Shown here: in pieces, positions 52,439 to 61,898 of the stretch | How positions within the stretch are numbered: position 1 is the stretch's first letter | Layout of the letters: the number at the start of each line of letters is the position of its first letter | NCBI RefSeq assembly: GCF_009668025.1 | Contig: NZ_WJXZ01000004.1 | Location: 310,001 to 374,000 of the forward strand | Length of the DNA: 64,000 nucleotides | Source of the DNA: Larkinella terrae | GTDB lineage: Bacteria; Bacteroidota; Bacteroidia; Cytophagales; Spirosomataceae | Direction of reading: 5' to 3' | Notes under the pieces: generated by a model | Databases searched by the model: none | Seen by the model: only the letters and a program-made list of their open reading frames with translations | Told to the model about the DNA's origin: nothing | Translations under genes and position numbers: made by a program

Positions 52439-52765
52439 TAAAATACGGTTTTCCCGGCCGGTTCAGCGGAATCGGTCGGGAGTAACCAGTTGCTGAACGG
52501 ATTTCTGCGTGATACTAATACTCGTACGTTTCTGAAAGATGCAAGTACACGGTTGACTCGATCAATCCACGTGCTTGTTTTTTATGCATATGCGCCTTTA
52601 CAATACCCCAAACCGGTTTTTCATATTCTTCTCACGGGCGCATGGTGATTGATGGTCAGCTACAAAAAGTGTTTAGTGCGGGTGGAGAATCACACCAGTG
52701 AATGTTAGGTGCGTAGAATTTGTTTAATCTGTTGGTGGTTAGCTTTTTAATAAATCCATACAAGT
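52439..52765. other. Long rpoB-rpoC intergenic region
   Basis: 327 bases with no gene. It holds an imperfect CCCGGCCG/CGGTCGGG stem near 52455-52488, the terminator-like hairpin at 52542-52583, and no perfect promoter. A near-match TAGAATTTG lies at about 52716. Confidence 0.7.
52542..52583 (+). terminator. Terminator-like hairpin between rpoB and rpoC
   Basis: CAAG, CACG and inner TTGA (52542-52556) pair with TCAA, CGTG and CTTG (52562-52577) with small bulges, followed by six T residues. It may act as a partial terminator or attenuator. Confidence 0.65.
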
Positions 52766-55700
52766 ATGTCCTTTAAGAAGAACAAAAAACTCAACAGCGA
52801 CTTTTCCAGGGTGCTGATAAGCCTGGCTTCGCCTGAGTCCATTCTGGAGAGTTCGTACGGGGAAGTGACCCAGCCTGAGACGATCAACTACCGGACTTAC
52901 AAGCCTGAGATGGGCGGTTTGTTCTGCGAGCGGATCTTCGGGCCGGTCAAAGACTGGGAATGCCATTGCGGTAAGTACAAACGGATTCGCTACAAGGGCA
53001 TCATTTGCGACCGCTGTGGAGTGGAAGTGACGGAGAAAAAGGTTCGCCGGGAGCGCATGGGGCACATCGAACTGGTGGTTCCGGTGGCGCACATCTGGTA
53101 TTTCCGGAGCCTCCCGAATAAAATTGGATACCTGCTCGGGTTGTCGACCAAGAAACTCGATCAGATTATCTATTACGAACGCTATGTGGTCGTTCAAACC
53201 GGTATTAAAGGAGAAGATGGTATTCAGGAACTGGACTTCTTAACGGAAGACGAATACCTGGACATCGTTGATAAACTGCCGAGCGGCAACCAGCTTTTGC
53301 CGGATTCTGATCCGCAGAAGTTTATTGCCAAAATGGGAGCTGAGGCTCTCGAAATGCTGTTGTCGCGGGTGAAATTGGACGAATTGTCGTACAACCTGCG
53401 CCACGCTGCGGCAACCGATACCTCGCAACAACGGAAAGCCGAAGCGCTGAAGCGTCTGAAAGTCGTTGAAGCATTCCGCGATGCCAACACCCGCGTGGAA
53501 AACCGCCCCGAGTGGATGGTGATTCGCATGGTGCCGGTGATTCCGCCGGAACTGCGTCCGCTGGTTCCTCTGGACGGTGGCCGGTTTGCAACTTCCGATT
53601 TGAACGATTTGTATCGCCGGGTGATCATTCGGAACAACCGTCTGAAACGCCTGATCGAAATCAAGGCACCGGAAGTCATTCTGCGGAACGAAAAACGGAT
53701 GTTGCAGGAAGCGGTTGACTCGTTGTTCGACAACTCACGGAAAGTGAACGCCGTTCGTTCGGAAGGAAACCGGGCACTGAAATCGCTTTCGGATATGCTG
53801 AAAGGGAAACAGGGACGGTTCCGTCAAAACCTGCTGGGTAAGCGGGTCGACTATTCAGGTCGTTCGGTTATCGTGGTAGGTCCGGAATTGAAACTGCACG
53901 AGTGCGGTTTGCCGAAAGATATGGCGGCTGAGTTGTTCAAACCGTTCATTATTCGGAAACTGATCGAGCGCGGTATCGTTAAAACCGTTAAATCAGCGAA
54001 GAAAATCGTTGACCGGAAAGACCCGATTATCTGGGACATTCTGGAAAACGTACTGAAAGGACACCCCGTTCTGCTGAACCGGGCCCCGACGCTGCACCGT
54101 CTGGGTATTCAGGCGTTCCAGCCGAAACTGATCGAAGGAAAAGCAATTCAGTTGCACCCGCTCGTCTGTACGGCTTTCAATGCTGACTTTGACGGTGACC
54201 AGATGGCCGTTCACGTTCCGCTGGGACAGGAAGCCATTCTGGAAGCCTCCATGCTGATGCTGGCGTCACACAACATCCTGAACCCGGCCAACGGCGCACC
54301 GATCACGGTACCGTCGCAGGACATGGTTTTGGGTCTGTACTACGTAACCAAAGGTCGCAAGAGTACGCCCGAATATCCGATTATCGGCGAAGGCATGACG
54401 TTCTACGGTGCGGAAGAGGTGATCATTGCCATCAATGAAAAGAAAGTTTCGAAGCACGCCAACATCAAAGTTCGGACGAAGGTCCGGAACGAGAAAGGCG
54501 AACTCGATACGAAAATCATCGAAACCGTCGCCGGTCGCGTTCTGTTCAACCAGTCGGTTCCGGAAGAAGTTGGTTACATCAACGAACTGCTGACGAAGAA
54601 AAAACTGCAGCAGATCATTTCGTATATCTTCAAGATTTCGGGTGGTTCAAAAACCGCTCAGTTCCTGGACGACATCAAAGAACTCGGTTTCCAGATGGCC
54701 TTCAAAGGCGGTTTATCGATCGGTTTGAGCGATGTGAAAGTGCCGGATGCGAAAGAGAAACTGATTGACGAAGCCAAGCAGGAAGTTGAGTCGGTCTGGA
54801 ACAACTACCTGATGGGTCTGATCACGGAAAACGAACGTTACAACCAGGTCATCGATATCTGGACGCGCGTGAACAGCCGGATCACGGAAACCCTGATGAA
54901 GCAGTTGGAAGCTGATCAACAAGGCTTTAACTCGATCTTCATGATGATGCACTCCGGTGCTCGTGGGTCGCGCGAACAGATTCGTCAGTTGGGTGGTATG
55001 CGGGGTTTGATGGCCAAACCGCAGAAAAACCTGCAGGGTTCGGTTGGCGAAATCATCGAAAACCCGATTCTGTCGAACTTCAAAGAAGGTCTGGACGTAT
55101 TGGAGTACTTCATCTCGACGCACGGTGCGCGGAAAGGTTTGGCGGATACGGCTTTGAAAACCGCCGATGCCGGTTACCTGACCCGCCGTCTGCACGACGT
55201 GGCGCAGGATGTAATTATTACGGAAGACGATTGCGGTACGCTGCGCGGTCTGCAAATCTCGGCCTTGAAAGACAACGAGGATATCGTTGAACCGCTGTCG
55301 GAACGGATTCTGGGTCGGGTAACGGTACACGATATTTACAACCCGTTGACGAAAGAGCTGATCGTTTCCGGTGGTAGCGAAATCAACGAAGAAATCGCGG
55401 CTGCTATTGACGAAACCAGCATTGAAACCGTCGAAATTCGGTCGGTTTTGACGTGCGAATCCAAGAAAGGGGTTTGTGCGAAATGTTACGGCCGGAACCT
55501 GGCAACGGGCCGGATGGTCGATATCGGAGAAGCGGTGGGCGTAATTGCTTCGCAGTCTATCGGGGAACCGGGAACGCAGTTGACGCTTCGTACCTTCCAC
55601 GTGGGTGGTACAGCTTCCAACATCGCGGTCGATGCCTCGATCCGGGCGAAATTCGACGGTCAGGTGCAGTTCGAAGAAATGCGGACGGTAGAATCAGTCG

Positions 55701-57094
55701 ATAACGAAGGCAATCCGATTACGGTTGTGATGGGGCGTTCCGGAGAGGTGAAAATCGTCGATCCGGCGAATCCGAACCTGGTTCTGATCAGCAACAACGT
55801 GCCTTACGGTGCTTTCCTGCGCGTTAAAGAAAATACGCTGGTGAAAAAAGGCGATGAGCTTTGCGCCTGGGATCCATACAACGCCGTGATCTTGTCCGAA
55901 CTGACCGGTAAAGTGGAATTCGAAGCGATCGAAGAAGCCATTACGTACCGCGAAGAGTTTGACGAACAAACCGGTTTCCAGGAAATGGTGATCATCGAAA
56001 GTCGGGATAAAACCAAAAACCCGGCGATCATCGTCAAAGGAACGAGCACGCTGCTGGATGACACGACCGAAAAAGGCTACAACCTGCCGGTAAGTGCGCG
56101 TCTGGTGGTGAAAAACGGTCAGTCGATCAAAGCCGGTCAGCCGGTTGCGAAGATTCCGCGTAACGTGGGTAAAACCCGCGATATCACGGGTGGTCTGCCG
56201 CGGGTAACGGAATTGTTCGAAGCGCGGAACCCGTCGAACCCGGCGGTTGTGAGCGAAATCGACGGTGTTGTTACGTACGGTACGATCAAACGTGGTAACC
56301 GCGAAATCTATATCGAGTCGAAAGACGGCACGAAGAAAAAATACCTGGTACCGCTGTCGAAACACATTCTGGTGCAGGATAACGACTTCGTACGGGCGGG
56401 CGATCCGCTGTCGGATGGCGCCATTACGCCGTCAGACATTCTGTCGATTAAAGGTCCGACCGCCGTTCAGGAATACCTGGTGAACGAAATTCAGGAAGTA
56501 TACCGTCTGCAGGGTGTGAAAATCAACGACAAACACATCGAAGCGATTGTTCGCCAGATGATGCAGAAAGTTGAGATCATGGACGCGGGCGATACGATTT
56601 TCCTCGATATGCAATCGGTTGACAAATGGAGTTTCCGGACCGAAAACGACAAGATCATGAACATGAAGGTGGTCATGGATCCGGGCGATTCGGAAACCCT
56701 GAAAGCCGGTCAGATCATTTCCGTACGTCGTCTGCGCGATGAAAACTCGAGCCTGAAACGTCGGGATATGAAACTGGTTGAGGTTCGTGATGCCATGCCG
56801 GCGGTTTCGCAACCGACCCTGCAGGGTATTACGCAGGCGTCACTGGGTACGGAAAGCTTCCTGTCGGCAGCTTCGTTCCAGGAAACGACCAAGGTGTTGA
56901 GCGAAGCCTCGATCCGCGGAAAAGCCGATTACCTCGAAGGCTTGAAAGAGAACGTGTTGGTAGGCCACCTGATCCCGGCTGGTACGGGAACGCGCCGGTA
57001 CGCCAACATCATCGTTAACTCAAAAGAAGAATACGAATCGTTCGTTGAAACGCGTGAGAAATTCACCCGAAGCAAAAAACGCGAAACGGTTTAG
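52766..57094 (+). CDS. rpoC: DNA-directed RNA polymerase subunit beta'
   Basis: 1442 residues. The N-terminal zinc site is [20 protein letters not shown] near 68-88, the catalytic magnesium loop [15 protein letters not shown] near 468-482 and the second zinc site [13 protein letters not shown] near 897. Trigger-loop and C-terminal clamp blocks are present ([26 protein letters not shown]). Length is typical for Bacteroidota. It is preceded by an unusually long gap and a hairpin. Confidence 0.98.
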   Translation: MSFKKNKKLNSDFSRVLISLASPESILESSYGEVTQPETINYRTYKPEMGGLFCERIFGPVKDWECHCGKYKRIRYKGIICDRCGVEVTEKKVRRERMGHIELVVPVAHIWYFRSLPNKIGYLLGLSTKKLDQIIYYERYVVVQTGIKGEDGIQELDFLTEDEYLDIVDKLPSGNQLLPDSDPQKFIAKMGAEALEMLLSRVKLDELSYNLRHAAATDTSQQRKAEALKRLKVVEAFRDANTRVENRPEWMVIRMVPVIPPELRPLVPLDGGRFATSDLNDLYRRVIIRNNRLKRLIEIKAPEVILRNEKRMLQEAVDSLFDNSRKVNAVRSEGNRALKSLSDMLKGKQGRFRQNLLGKRVDYSGRSVIVVGPELKLHECGLPKDMAAELFKPFIIRKLIERGIVKTVKSAKKIVDRKDPIIWDILENVLKGHPVLLNRAPTLHRLGIQAFQPKLIEGKAIQLHPLVCTAFNADFDGDQMAVHVPLGQEAILEASMLMLASHNILNPANGAPITVPSQDMVLGLYYVTKGRKSTPEYPIIGEGMTFYGAEEVIIAINEKKVSKHANIKVRTKVRNEKGELDTKIIETVAGRVLFNQSVPEEVGYINELLTKKKLQQIISYIFKISGGSKTAQFLDDIKELGFQMAFKGGLSIGLSDVKVPDAKEKLIDEAKQEVESVWNNYLMGLITENERYNQVIDIWTRVNSRITETLMKQLEADQQGFNSIFMMMHSGARGSREQIRQLGGMRGLMAKPQKNLQGSVGEIIENPILSNFKEGLDVLEYFISTHGARKGLADTALKTADAGYLTRRLHDVAQDVIITEDDCGTLRGLQISALKDNEDIVEPLSERILGRVTVHDIYNPLTKELIVSGGSEINEEIAAAIDETSIETVEIRSVLTCESKKGVCAKCYGRNLATGRMVDIGEAVGVIASQSIGEPGTQLTLRTFHVGGTASNIAVDASIRAKFDGQVQFEEMRTVESVDNEGNPITVVMGRSGEVKIVDPANPNLVLISNNVPYGAFLRVKENTLVKKGDELCAWDPYNAVILSELTGKVEFEAIEEAITYREEFDEQTGFQEMVIIESRDKTKNPAIIVKGTSTLLDDTTEKGYNLPVSARLVVKNGQSIKAGQPVAKIPRNVGKTRDITGGLPRVTELFEARNPSNPAVVSEIDGVVTYGTIKRGNREIYIESKDGTKKKYLVPLSKHILVQDNDFVRAGDPLSDGAITPSDILSIKGPTAVQEYLVNEIQEVYRLQGVKINDKHIEAIVRQMMQKVEIMDAGDTIFLDMQSVDKWSFRTENDKIMNMKVVMDPGDSETLKAGQIISVRRLRDENSSLKRRDMKLVEVRDAMPAVSQPTLQGITQASLGTESFLSAASFQETTKVLSEASIRGKADYLEGLKENVLVGHLIPAGTGTRRYANIIVNSKEEYESFVETREKFTRSKKRETV

Positions 57095-57117
57095 TTTCAA
57101 TAACTGATTAATTACGA

Positions 57118-57152
57118 ACAGGGTCAGGCCGAAAGGATCTGGCCCTGTTTTT
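57118..57152 (+). terminator. Terminator after rpoC
   Basis: ACAGGGTCAG (57118-57127) pairs with CTGGCCCTGT (57139-57148) with one T-G wobble, followed by TTTT. Confidence 0.92.
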
Positions 57153-57275
57153 GTATAAATCAATGCCAATCGTTGGTTGAATAGATGGATGCTACTTCTG
57201 CCAATAAATTGCTTATCAGGTATATAATAAATTAAGCGTGTTTTTTTGAACTACCGAAAACCGACGGGAGTTCTG

Positions 57276-57283
57276 TATCTTTG
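57276..57283 (+). promoter_or_regulatory. -7 promoter element of the DUF3467 gene
   Basis: TATCTTTG, 20 bases before the ATG. The nearest TTTG upstream is 27 bases away, longer than usual. Confidence 0.5.
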
Positions 57284-57302
57284 ATGTTTATACCACAAGA
57301 AA

Positions 57303-57623
57303 ATGGAAAACCAATTACCTGATCAGGACGGCCAGATCAACATCGAATTAACGGATGAAATCGCCGATGGGATTTATGCCAATCTGGCGATGATCGCTCA
57401 CTCGAACAGCGAATTCATCGTTGATTTCATTCGTCTGATGCCCGGTATGCCGAAAGCCAAAGTAAAATCCCGGATCATATTGACCCCCGAACACGCCAAA
57501 CGCTTACTGACGGCCCTGAAAGATAACATCCGCAAATTTGAAGATACCTACGGCGACATCAACGGGAGCGAGGATGCGTTTCGTTTTCCAACCCAGTTTG
57601 GCGGCCCCATCGGCGAAGCCTAA
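57303..57623 (+). CDS. DUF3467 domain protein
   Basis: 106 residues with INIELTDEIADGIYANLAMI, AHSNSEFIVDFIRLMPGMPK and VKSRIILTPEHAKRLLTALK, the full DUF3467 pattern. The function of this family is unknown; it is widespread in Bacteroidota and also seen in archaea and other bacteria. It sits between the rpoC terminator and the rpsL promoter and seems to be transcribed alone. Confidence 0.9.
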   Translation: MENQLPDQDGQINIELTDEIADGIYANLAMIAHSNSEFIVDFIRLMPGMPKAKVKSRIILTPEHAKRLLTALKDNIRKFEDTYGDINGSEDAFRFPTQFGGPIGEA

Positions 57624-57666
57624 TCCCGTAGTGGACAAGAATTTACTGAAATTAATTTCGCTCTCG

Positions 57667-57698
57667 TTTGGGTTTTCCACACGATTTGGCTAATTTTG
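57667..57698 (+). promoter_or_regulatory. Promoter of rpsL-rpsG
   Basis: TTTG (57667-57670), a 20-bp spacer and TAATTTTG (57691-57698), 46 bases before rpsL. Confidence 0.83.
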
Positions 57699-57744
57699 CA
57701 CTCCTATTTTTCCAGAGGACTGTAGTAATACCCATTCTGATACA

Positions 57745-58167
57745 ATGCCTACGATACAACAATTAGTACGCAAGGGCCGTGAGAAGCTGACTTTTAAATC
57801 AAAGTCGCCGGCATTGGACTCTTGCCCACAACGTCGTGGTGTGTGTACGCGTGTGTACACAACCACCCCCAAAAAGCCAAACTCGGCTTTGCGTAAAGTA
57901 GCCCGTGTGCGTCTGTCACATGGCAAAGAAGTTAACGCCTATATTCCGGGCGAAGGCCACAACCTGCAGGAGCACTCCATCGTGCTGGTACGGGGTGGTC
58001 GGGTGAAAGACCTTCCGGGTGTGCGTTATCACATCGTTCGTGGAGCGCTCGATACCGCTGGTGTAAGCGGTCGGAAGCAAGCCCGTTCTAAATACGGTAC
58101 GAAACGTCCGAAACCGGGTCAGGTAGCGGCACCGACAAAAGGAGCACCCGCTAAAAAGAAAAAATAA
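57745..58167 (+). CDS. rpsL: 30S ribosomal protein S12
   Basis: 140 residues with a lysine-rich C-terminal extension ([12 protein letters not shown]). The decoding-site loops [13 protein letters not shown] and [12 protein letters not shown] keep the wild-type lysines linked to streptomycin sensitivity. The Asp in VKDLPG is the target of RimO, encoded at 992-2308. Confidence 0.97.
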   Translation: MPTIQQLVRKGREKLTFKSKSPALDSCPQRRGVCTRVYTTTPKKPNSALRKVARVRLSHGKEVNAYIPGEGHNLQEHSIVLVRGGRVKDLPGVRYHIVRGALDTAGVSGRKQARSKYGTKRPKPGQVAAPTKGAPAKKKK

Positions 58168-58239
58168 TCGCTCCTGAATAGGAACTGAGCGTTGCCCACG
58201 ATGCACAGCGCTTAGAGTAAGATTAATCATCTGAAGATC

Positions 58240-58707
58240 ATGAGAAAAGCAAAACCAAAGAAAAGATACGTGTTGCCCGATCCGAAATTCAAGGAGACGC
58301 TGGTAACGAAATTTGTAAATAACCTCATGTACGAAGGTAAAAAGAGCCTTTCGTACTCCATTTTCTACGATGCGCTGGCACTGGTTGAGAAAAAAACCAA
58401 CGACAACGGTCTGGATGTTTGGAAAAAGGCGTTGAACAACGTAATGCCTTCAGTTGAGGTAAAAAGTCGCCGGGTAGGTGGTGCCACATTCCAGGTTCCG
58501 ACGGAAGTGCGTCCTGATCGTAAAGTATCAGTAGGCATGAAATGGCTGATCAAGTATGCCCGTTCGCGTGGTGAAAAAACCATGGTCGATCGTTTGGCAG
58601 CGGAAATCGTAGCAGCATCAAAAGGTGAAGGCGCTGCCGTCAAGAAGAAGGATGACACCCACCGGATGGCCGAAGCCAACAAGGCTTTCTCCCACTTCCG
58701 GTTCTAA
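58240..58707 (+). CDS. rpsG: 30S ribosomal protein S7
   Basis: 155 residues with [20 protein letters not shown] and [20 protein letters not shown]. In many bacteria fusA and tuf follow; here a terminator follows directly, so the str operon is split. A spacer hairpin AGCGTTG/CAGCGCT lies before it near 58187-58213. Confidence 0.97.
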   Translation: MRKAKPKKRYVLPDPKFKETLVTKFVNNLMYEGKKSLSYSIFYDALALVEKKTNDNGLDVWKKALNNVMPSVEVKSRRVGGATFQVPTEVRPDRKVSVGMKWLIKYARSRGEKTMVDRLAAEIVAASKGEGAAVKKKDDTHRMAEANKAFSHFRF

Positions 58708-58727
58708 TCCGACCGAATCCAGTCTTG

Positions 58728-58760
58728 AAAAGGCCTCCCGAACGGGAGGCCTTTTTTTTG
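58728..58760. terminator. Bidirectional terminator between rpsG and the LuxR-type gene
   Basis: AAAAGGCCTCCC and its perfect inverse flank a GAAC loop, with eight T residues on the plus strand and TTTT on the minus strand. It serves both convergent genes. Confidence 0.93.
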
Positions 58761-61541
58761 TTAAAACGCCATCATGAATTCGTTCAAATTCGATTCCGGT
58801 TCCAGATTCAGGCGTTTCCGCAGCCGATACCGTTTCAGTTCGACGCCCCGAACGGTAATGTTGAGTAGTTTGGCAACTTCCTTACTCGACAGATTCATTC
58901 GCAAATAAGCCGCCAGCCGCAGGTCGTCGGGAGTCAAACCGCTATACTGACTCAATAGCCGCTTGAAAAACTGCTCATGAACCTTGTTGAAATTCTTCTC
59001 GAAAACCTTCCAGTCCTGCCGACTGGAAATGTTGGAATCGATCAGTTTGACGAGCTGATTAATGTGTCCGGTGGCCTGATCGACGGTTTGGCGTTGCCGT
59101 ACTTCATCTTTCAGTTTTTCGACTTCCCCTTTTAATTTCAACAGCAGATCATTTTTGTGAATCAGATTCATGGTCGTGTTGGCCAGTTCCTCCGATTTGC
59201 CAATTACGTCCTGTTCCAGTTTTTCCTTCTGAATCTGAATTAGTTGCTGCTGATGGTGTTCCTGTTCACGTTTCAGTTTTTCTTCCATTTGCTGCCGGAC
59301 TTTCGCCTGATGCGCACTCACCTGCCACCGGTGGACGTAGAAACTAATCCCAACCAAACCGCACAAAATCAAAAAATAAACCGCATAGGCCCAGCTACTT
59401 TGGTACCAGGGCGGCAGAATCTCGAAAGGAAGCGAGGCAATGGAGCCGTCCGCCGTTGATCGAACCTCAAATCGGTAGGTTCCCGGCATCAAACTGGTGT
59501 ATTCCTTTTCCGCCTGTTTGTTAAAATCCGACCATTGTTCATCCAGACCGACTAAACGGTAACTAAACAGCGGTTCCTGAATGGATTCCGGCAAACTAAA
59601 CTGAAAAACGAGGTGATTCTCTTTAGCCTTTAAAACCGCTGAAAACCGCCCCAAAACCGCTTCATTGCGAAAGTTGAACGAATGGCTGTCCGCATTGTTC
59701 AGAACTGCCAGTTGCCGAATCAACGGTTTGCTGGCCAGTTGCCTATTGCTAACGCCTGAGAGCTCCTGGCGGGGCAGAAGGGCATATCCTTTTTCAAAAC
59801 AGAGCAGATAATAGGTCGAATCCAGCGGTATGATGTTTTCGTAATCATCCATCCAGGCGAAGTTGCTGATCGAGAATTCCGCTTTCAACCCGTTTGGCCG
59901 GGTCACCAGCAAATTGCCGTCCTGTCGCAGAAACAGATGCTCGTCATTCCAGCCCGTAAACACCCGCCGAATAGCGCCGAAGATGCCCAGACTACGTTTC
60001 AATCCCTCATCTTTGGAATAAACCGGTGTCCATTTCAACTGAGAGAGTTTTCGTAAATCCGGCGATAACTGAACCGAATACACCCCATTATGGGCATGAC
60101 GGAGCCAGATTTTCCCCTCCGGATCTTCCCAGACTTCCCGAATAGGCTCACCAAATCCGTCGATGCGATGGCTGAATTGCCATTGACCGGTTTGGTCACG
60201 GCGGTAAATGCATAAACCCGAATAAATTCCCTGAAGCGCAAAACCGGGATGTGCCGATAATGGCTGCAAGCTCCAGCCACCGGCCTGGTCGGAGAGTTGC
60301 TCCCAACCGCCTGCGGGCGTAATCCGGAACGTACCCGCATTATGGCCGCAAAGCAGTTGATTATCGACTACGGTTAAATCCCAGACCTGCCCCTGCGACC
60401 CCTCAATGAAATGATAAACCGGCAGACCGGAAGTTGGAAAATCACACCAGTAAACACCATGATTAGTGCCTAAATACAGCTTCCGATTGTAAAGAACCGC
60501 ATCGTAAGGCGTACCCAACTGGCCGTTCGGATCGGTGAAATACTTCAATGGGTAGCCGAAAGCTACGGCATCGATGCCATCGTCGAGCCCGGCCCAAACA
60601 CTTCCCTGGGCATCGAGCGTCAGCGAAAGCACGGTATTGTTCTGAAGACCTTCCCGTTGATTGAGCGAGTACAGAATGGCTCCGCTGGTATCGGTAATCA
60701 TCAGGCCGTTGAGGATTGTGCCAAACGCAAACCGCCCATCGGGCAGCGAGAGACCTTTATTACACTGATACCGCTGCAAAAACCGGCTGGCCGCGTGTTC
60801 CGACCGGGAAAGCTGGCCGTCTTCGTAGGTGAACAAACCGTGATCGCGGGTACCGATGAGTAGGCCCCGATTACCGTACGGTAAAATGGCGTGAACGGCG
60901 GTTGAAGCCAGTTGCTCGGTATTGGGCAGAGCCCTGAACTGGCCATTTACCAGTTCGTAAAGCCCTTTCCCGATGGCCTGCAGATAATAGCGGTTATGGA
61001 CGGCATACAGAAAAAGTACGTTTCCCGGTAAACGGAGCTCACGAACCCGGCCCTGCTGATAGAGAAAACCAGTCGAAAAGGATTGAAAGAACACAAAATC
61101 CGTCCCGACAACGATGTTCCAGATTTCTTCTTTCGGGAAAACCGGATTGGAAATCTGTTTCGCCAGCGAGTGATAGTGAAGTCGTCCGTTTGAATTGGCT
61201 TGCCAGTAACCGATCTCACCTAAACCGCCGGTAAAAATTCTTCCCTGCGGATCAATAGCCACTGAGCGGACAATCTGCCGTTTGGGCAGTCTGTAGGTTT
61301 GCCAGCGTGTCCCGTCAAACTCCAGCAATCCCTTGGAATTACCGGCGTACAGAAAACCGGTGCTGGGATCCTGACATAATGACCAGTTTTGGTTATATGC
61401 CTGATAATCCTGCTTGGAAAAATTACGGATATAAGGCGCGAAAAACTGATTCTGGGAAGTGGGTTCAGCAAAAAGGATCGACGCTAGATGTAACCAAAAG
61501 AAAGTAAATACAATTCTGTTAACGGTAGGGAGGGAACGCAT
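58761..61541 (-). CDS. Membrane-spanning beta-propeller/Y_Y_Y sensor with LuxR-type HTH
   Basis: 926 residues. A signal peptide (MRSLPTVNRIVFTFFWLHLA) leads into a periplasmic two-component-regulator-type propeller (GLLEFDGTRWQTY, GNRGLLIGTRDHGLFTYEDG, DAQGSVWAGLDDGIDAVAFG) and a Y_Y_Y domain (SYRLVGLDEQWSDFNKQAEK near 657). One helix (WAYAVYFLILCGLVGISFYV near 718), a coiled coil of about 100 residues and a C-terminal HTH (LRMNLSSKEVAKLLNITVRG, then VELKRYRLRKRLNLE) follow. No kinase or receiver domain is present, so it should act as a one-component regulator tethered to the membrane. Its divergent neighbour is a SusC gene, a likely target. Confidence 0.9.
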   Translation of the reverse strand: MRSLPTVNRIVFTFFWLHLASILFAEPTSQNQFFAPYIRNFSKQDYQAYNQNWSLCQDPSTGFLYAGNSKGLLEFDGTRWQTYRLPKRQIVRSVAIDPQGRIFTGGLGEIGYWQANSNGRLHYHSLAKQISNPVFPKEEIWNIVVGTDFVFFQSFSTGFLYQQGRVRELRLPGNVLFLYAVHNRYYLQAIGKGLYELVNGQFRALPNTEQLASTAVHAILPYGNRGLLIGTRDHGLFTYEDGQLSRSEHAASRFLQRYQCNKGLSLPDGRFAFGTILNGLMITDTSGAILYSLNQREGLQNNTVLSLTLDAQGSVWAGLDDGIDAVAFGYPLKYFTDPNGQLGTPYDAVLYNRKLYLGTNHGVYWCDFPTSGLPVYHFIEGSQGQVWDLTVVDNQLLCGHNAGTFRITPAGGWEQLSDQAGGWSLQPLSAHPGFALQGIYSGLCIYRRDQTGQWQFSHRIDGFGEPIREVWEDPEGKIWLRHAHNGVYSVQLSPDLRKLSQLKWTPVYSKDEGLKRSLGIFGAIRRVFTGWNDEHLFLRQDGNLLVTRPNGLKAEFSISNFAWMDDYENIIPLDSTYYLLCFEKGYALLPRQELSGVSNRQLASKPLIRQLAVLNNADSHSFNFRNEAVLGRFSAVLKAKENHLVFQFSLPESIQEPLFSYRLVGLDEQWSDFNKQAEKEYTSLMPGTYRFEVRSTADGSIASLPFEILPPWYQSSWAYAVYFLILCGLVGISFYVHRWQVSAHQAKVRQQMEEKLKREQEHHQQQLIQIQKEKLEQDVIGKSEELANTTMNLIHKNDLLLKLKGEVEKLKDEVRQRQTVDQATGHINQLVKLIDSNISSRQDWKVFEKNFNKVHEQFFKRLLSQYSGLTPDDLRLAAYLRMNLSSKEVAKLLNITVRGVELKRYRLRKRLNLEPESNLNEFMMAF

Positions 61542-61898
61542 GGTGATGGGTATGACGAATCAATGAAATAATTTATAGGAGATGTAAGTGCTTCATAATT
61601 AACGAATAATAGGTGATGGAATTGTAAAATCCAGGCTATTAACTAAATATGTAGTTAAAATGATGTAGTACTGATGTACCCCAATTAAACATAAACCGCA
61701 AATGGTTCGTTTATATTTGAGCTACAAATAGTAAAATATTTTATCGGAAAAGTGATGGTGTGGATTTGCGAGCTTTGGCTAATGTCTTCCATCAACGTAA
61801 CAAGAGTTAAGGCCGATTGTCCTGATTAAATGACTGGCAATGGGTGACCCAAAACCATTTTGAAGTCAAAAGTTTGCATTCAATACTGCTTAACTTAT
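61542..61898. other. Divergent intergenic region between the LuxR-type gene and susC
   Basis: 357 A/T-rich bases without a gene. They contain two GATGTA direct repeats 11 bp apart (61662-61667 and 61673-61678), a possible operator, and a -7 element TATATTTG (61712-61719) facing susC, which would give a leader of about 170 bases. No clear -33 element was found. Confidence 0.5.

Noticed and set aside
53800-54300. Possible damage or resistance changes in RNA polymerase genes
   Set aside because: Catalytic, zinc-binding and rifampicin-pocket motifs in rpoB and rpoC all look normal.
52739-57000. Long antisense frames within rpoB and rpoC
   Set aside because: They are by-products of codon bias opposite highly conserved genes and carry no recognisable domains.
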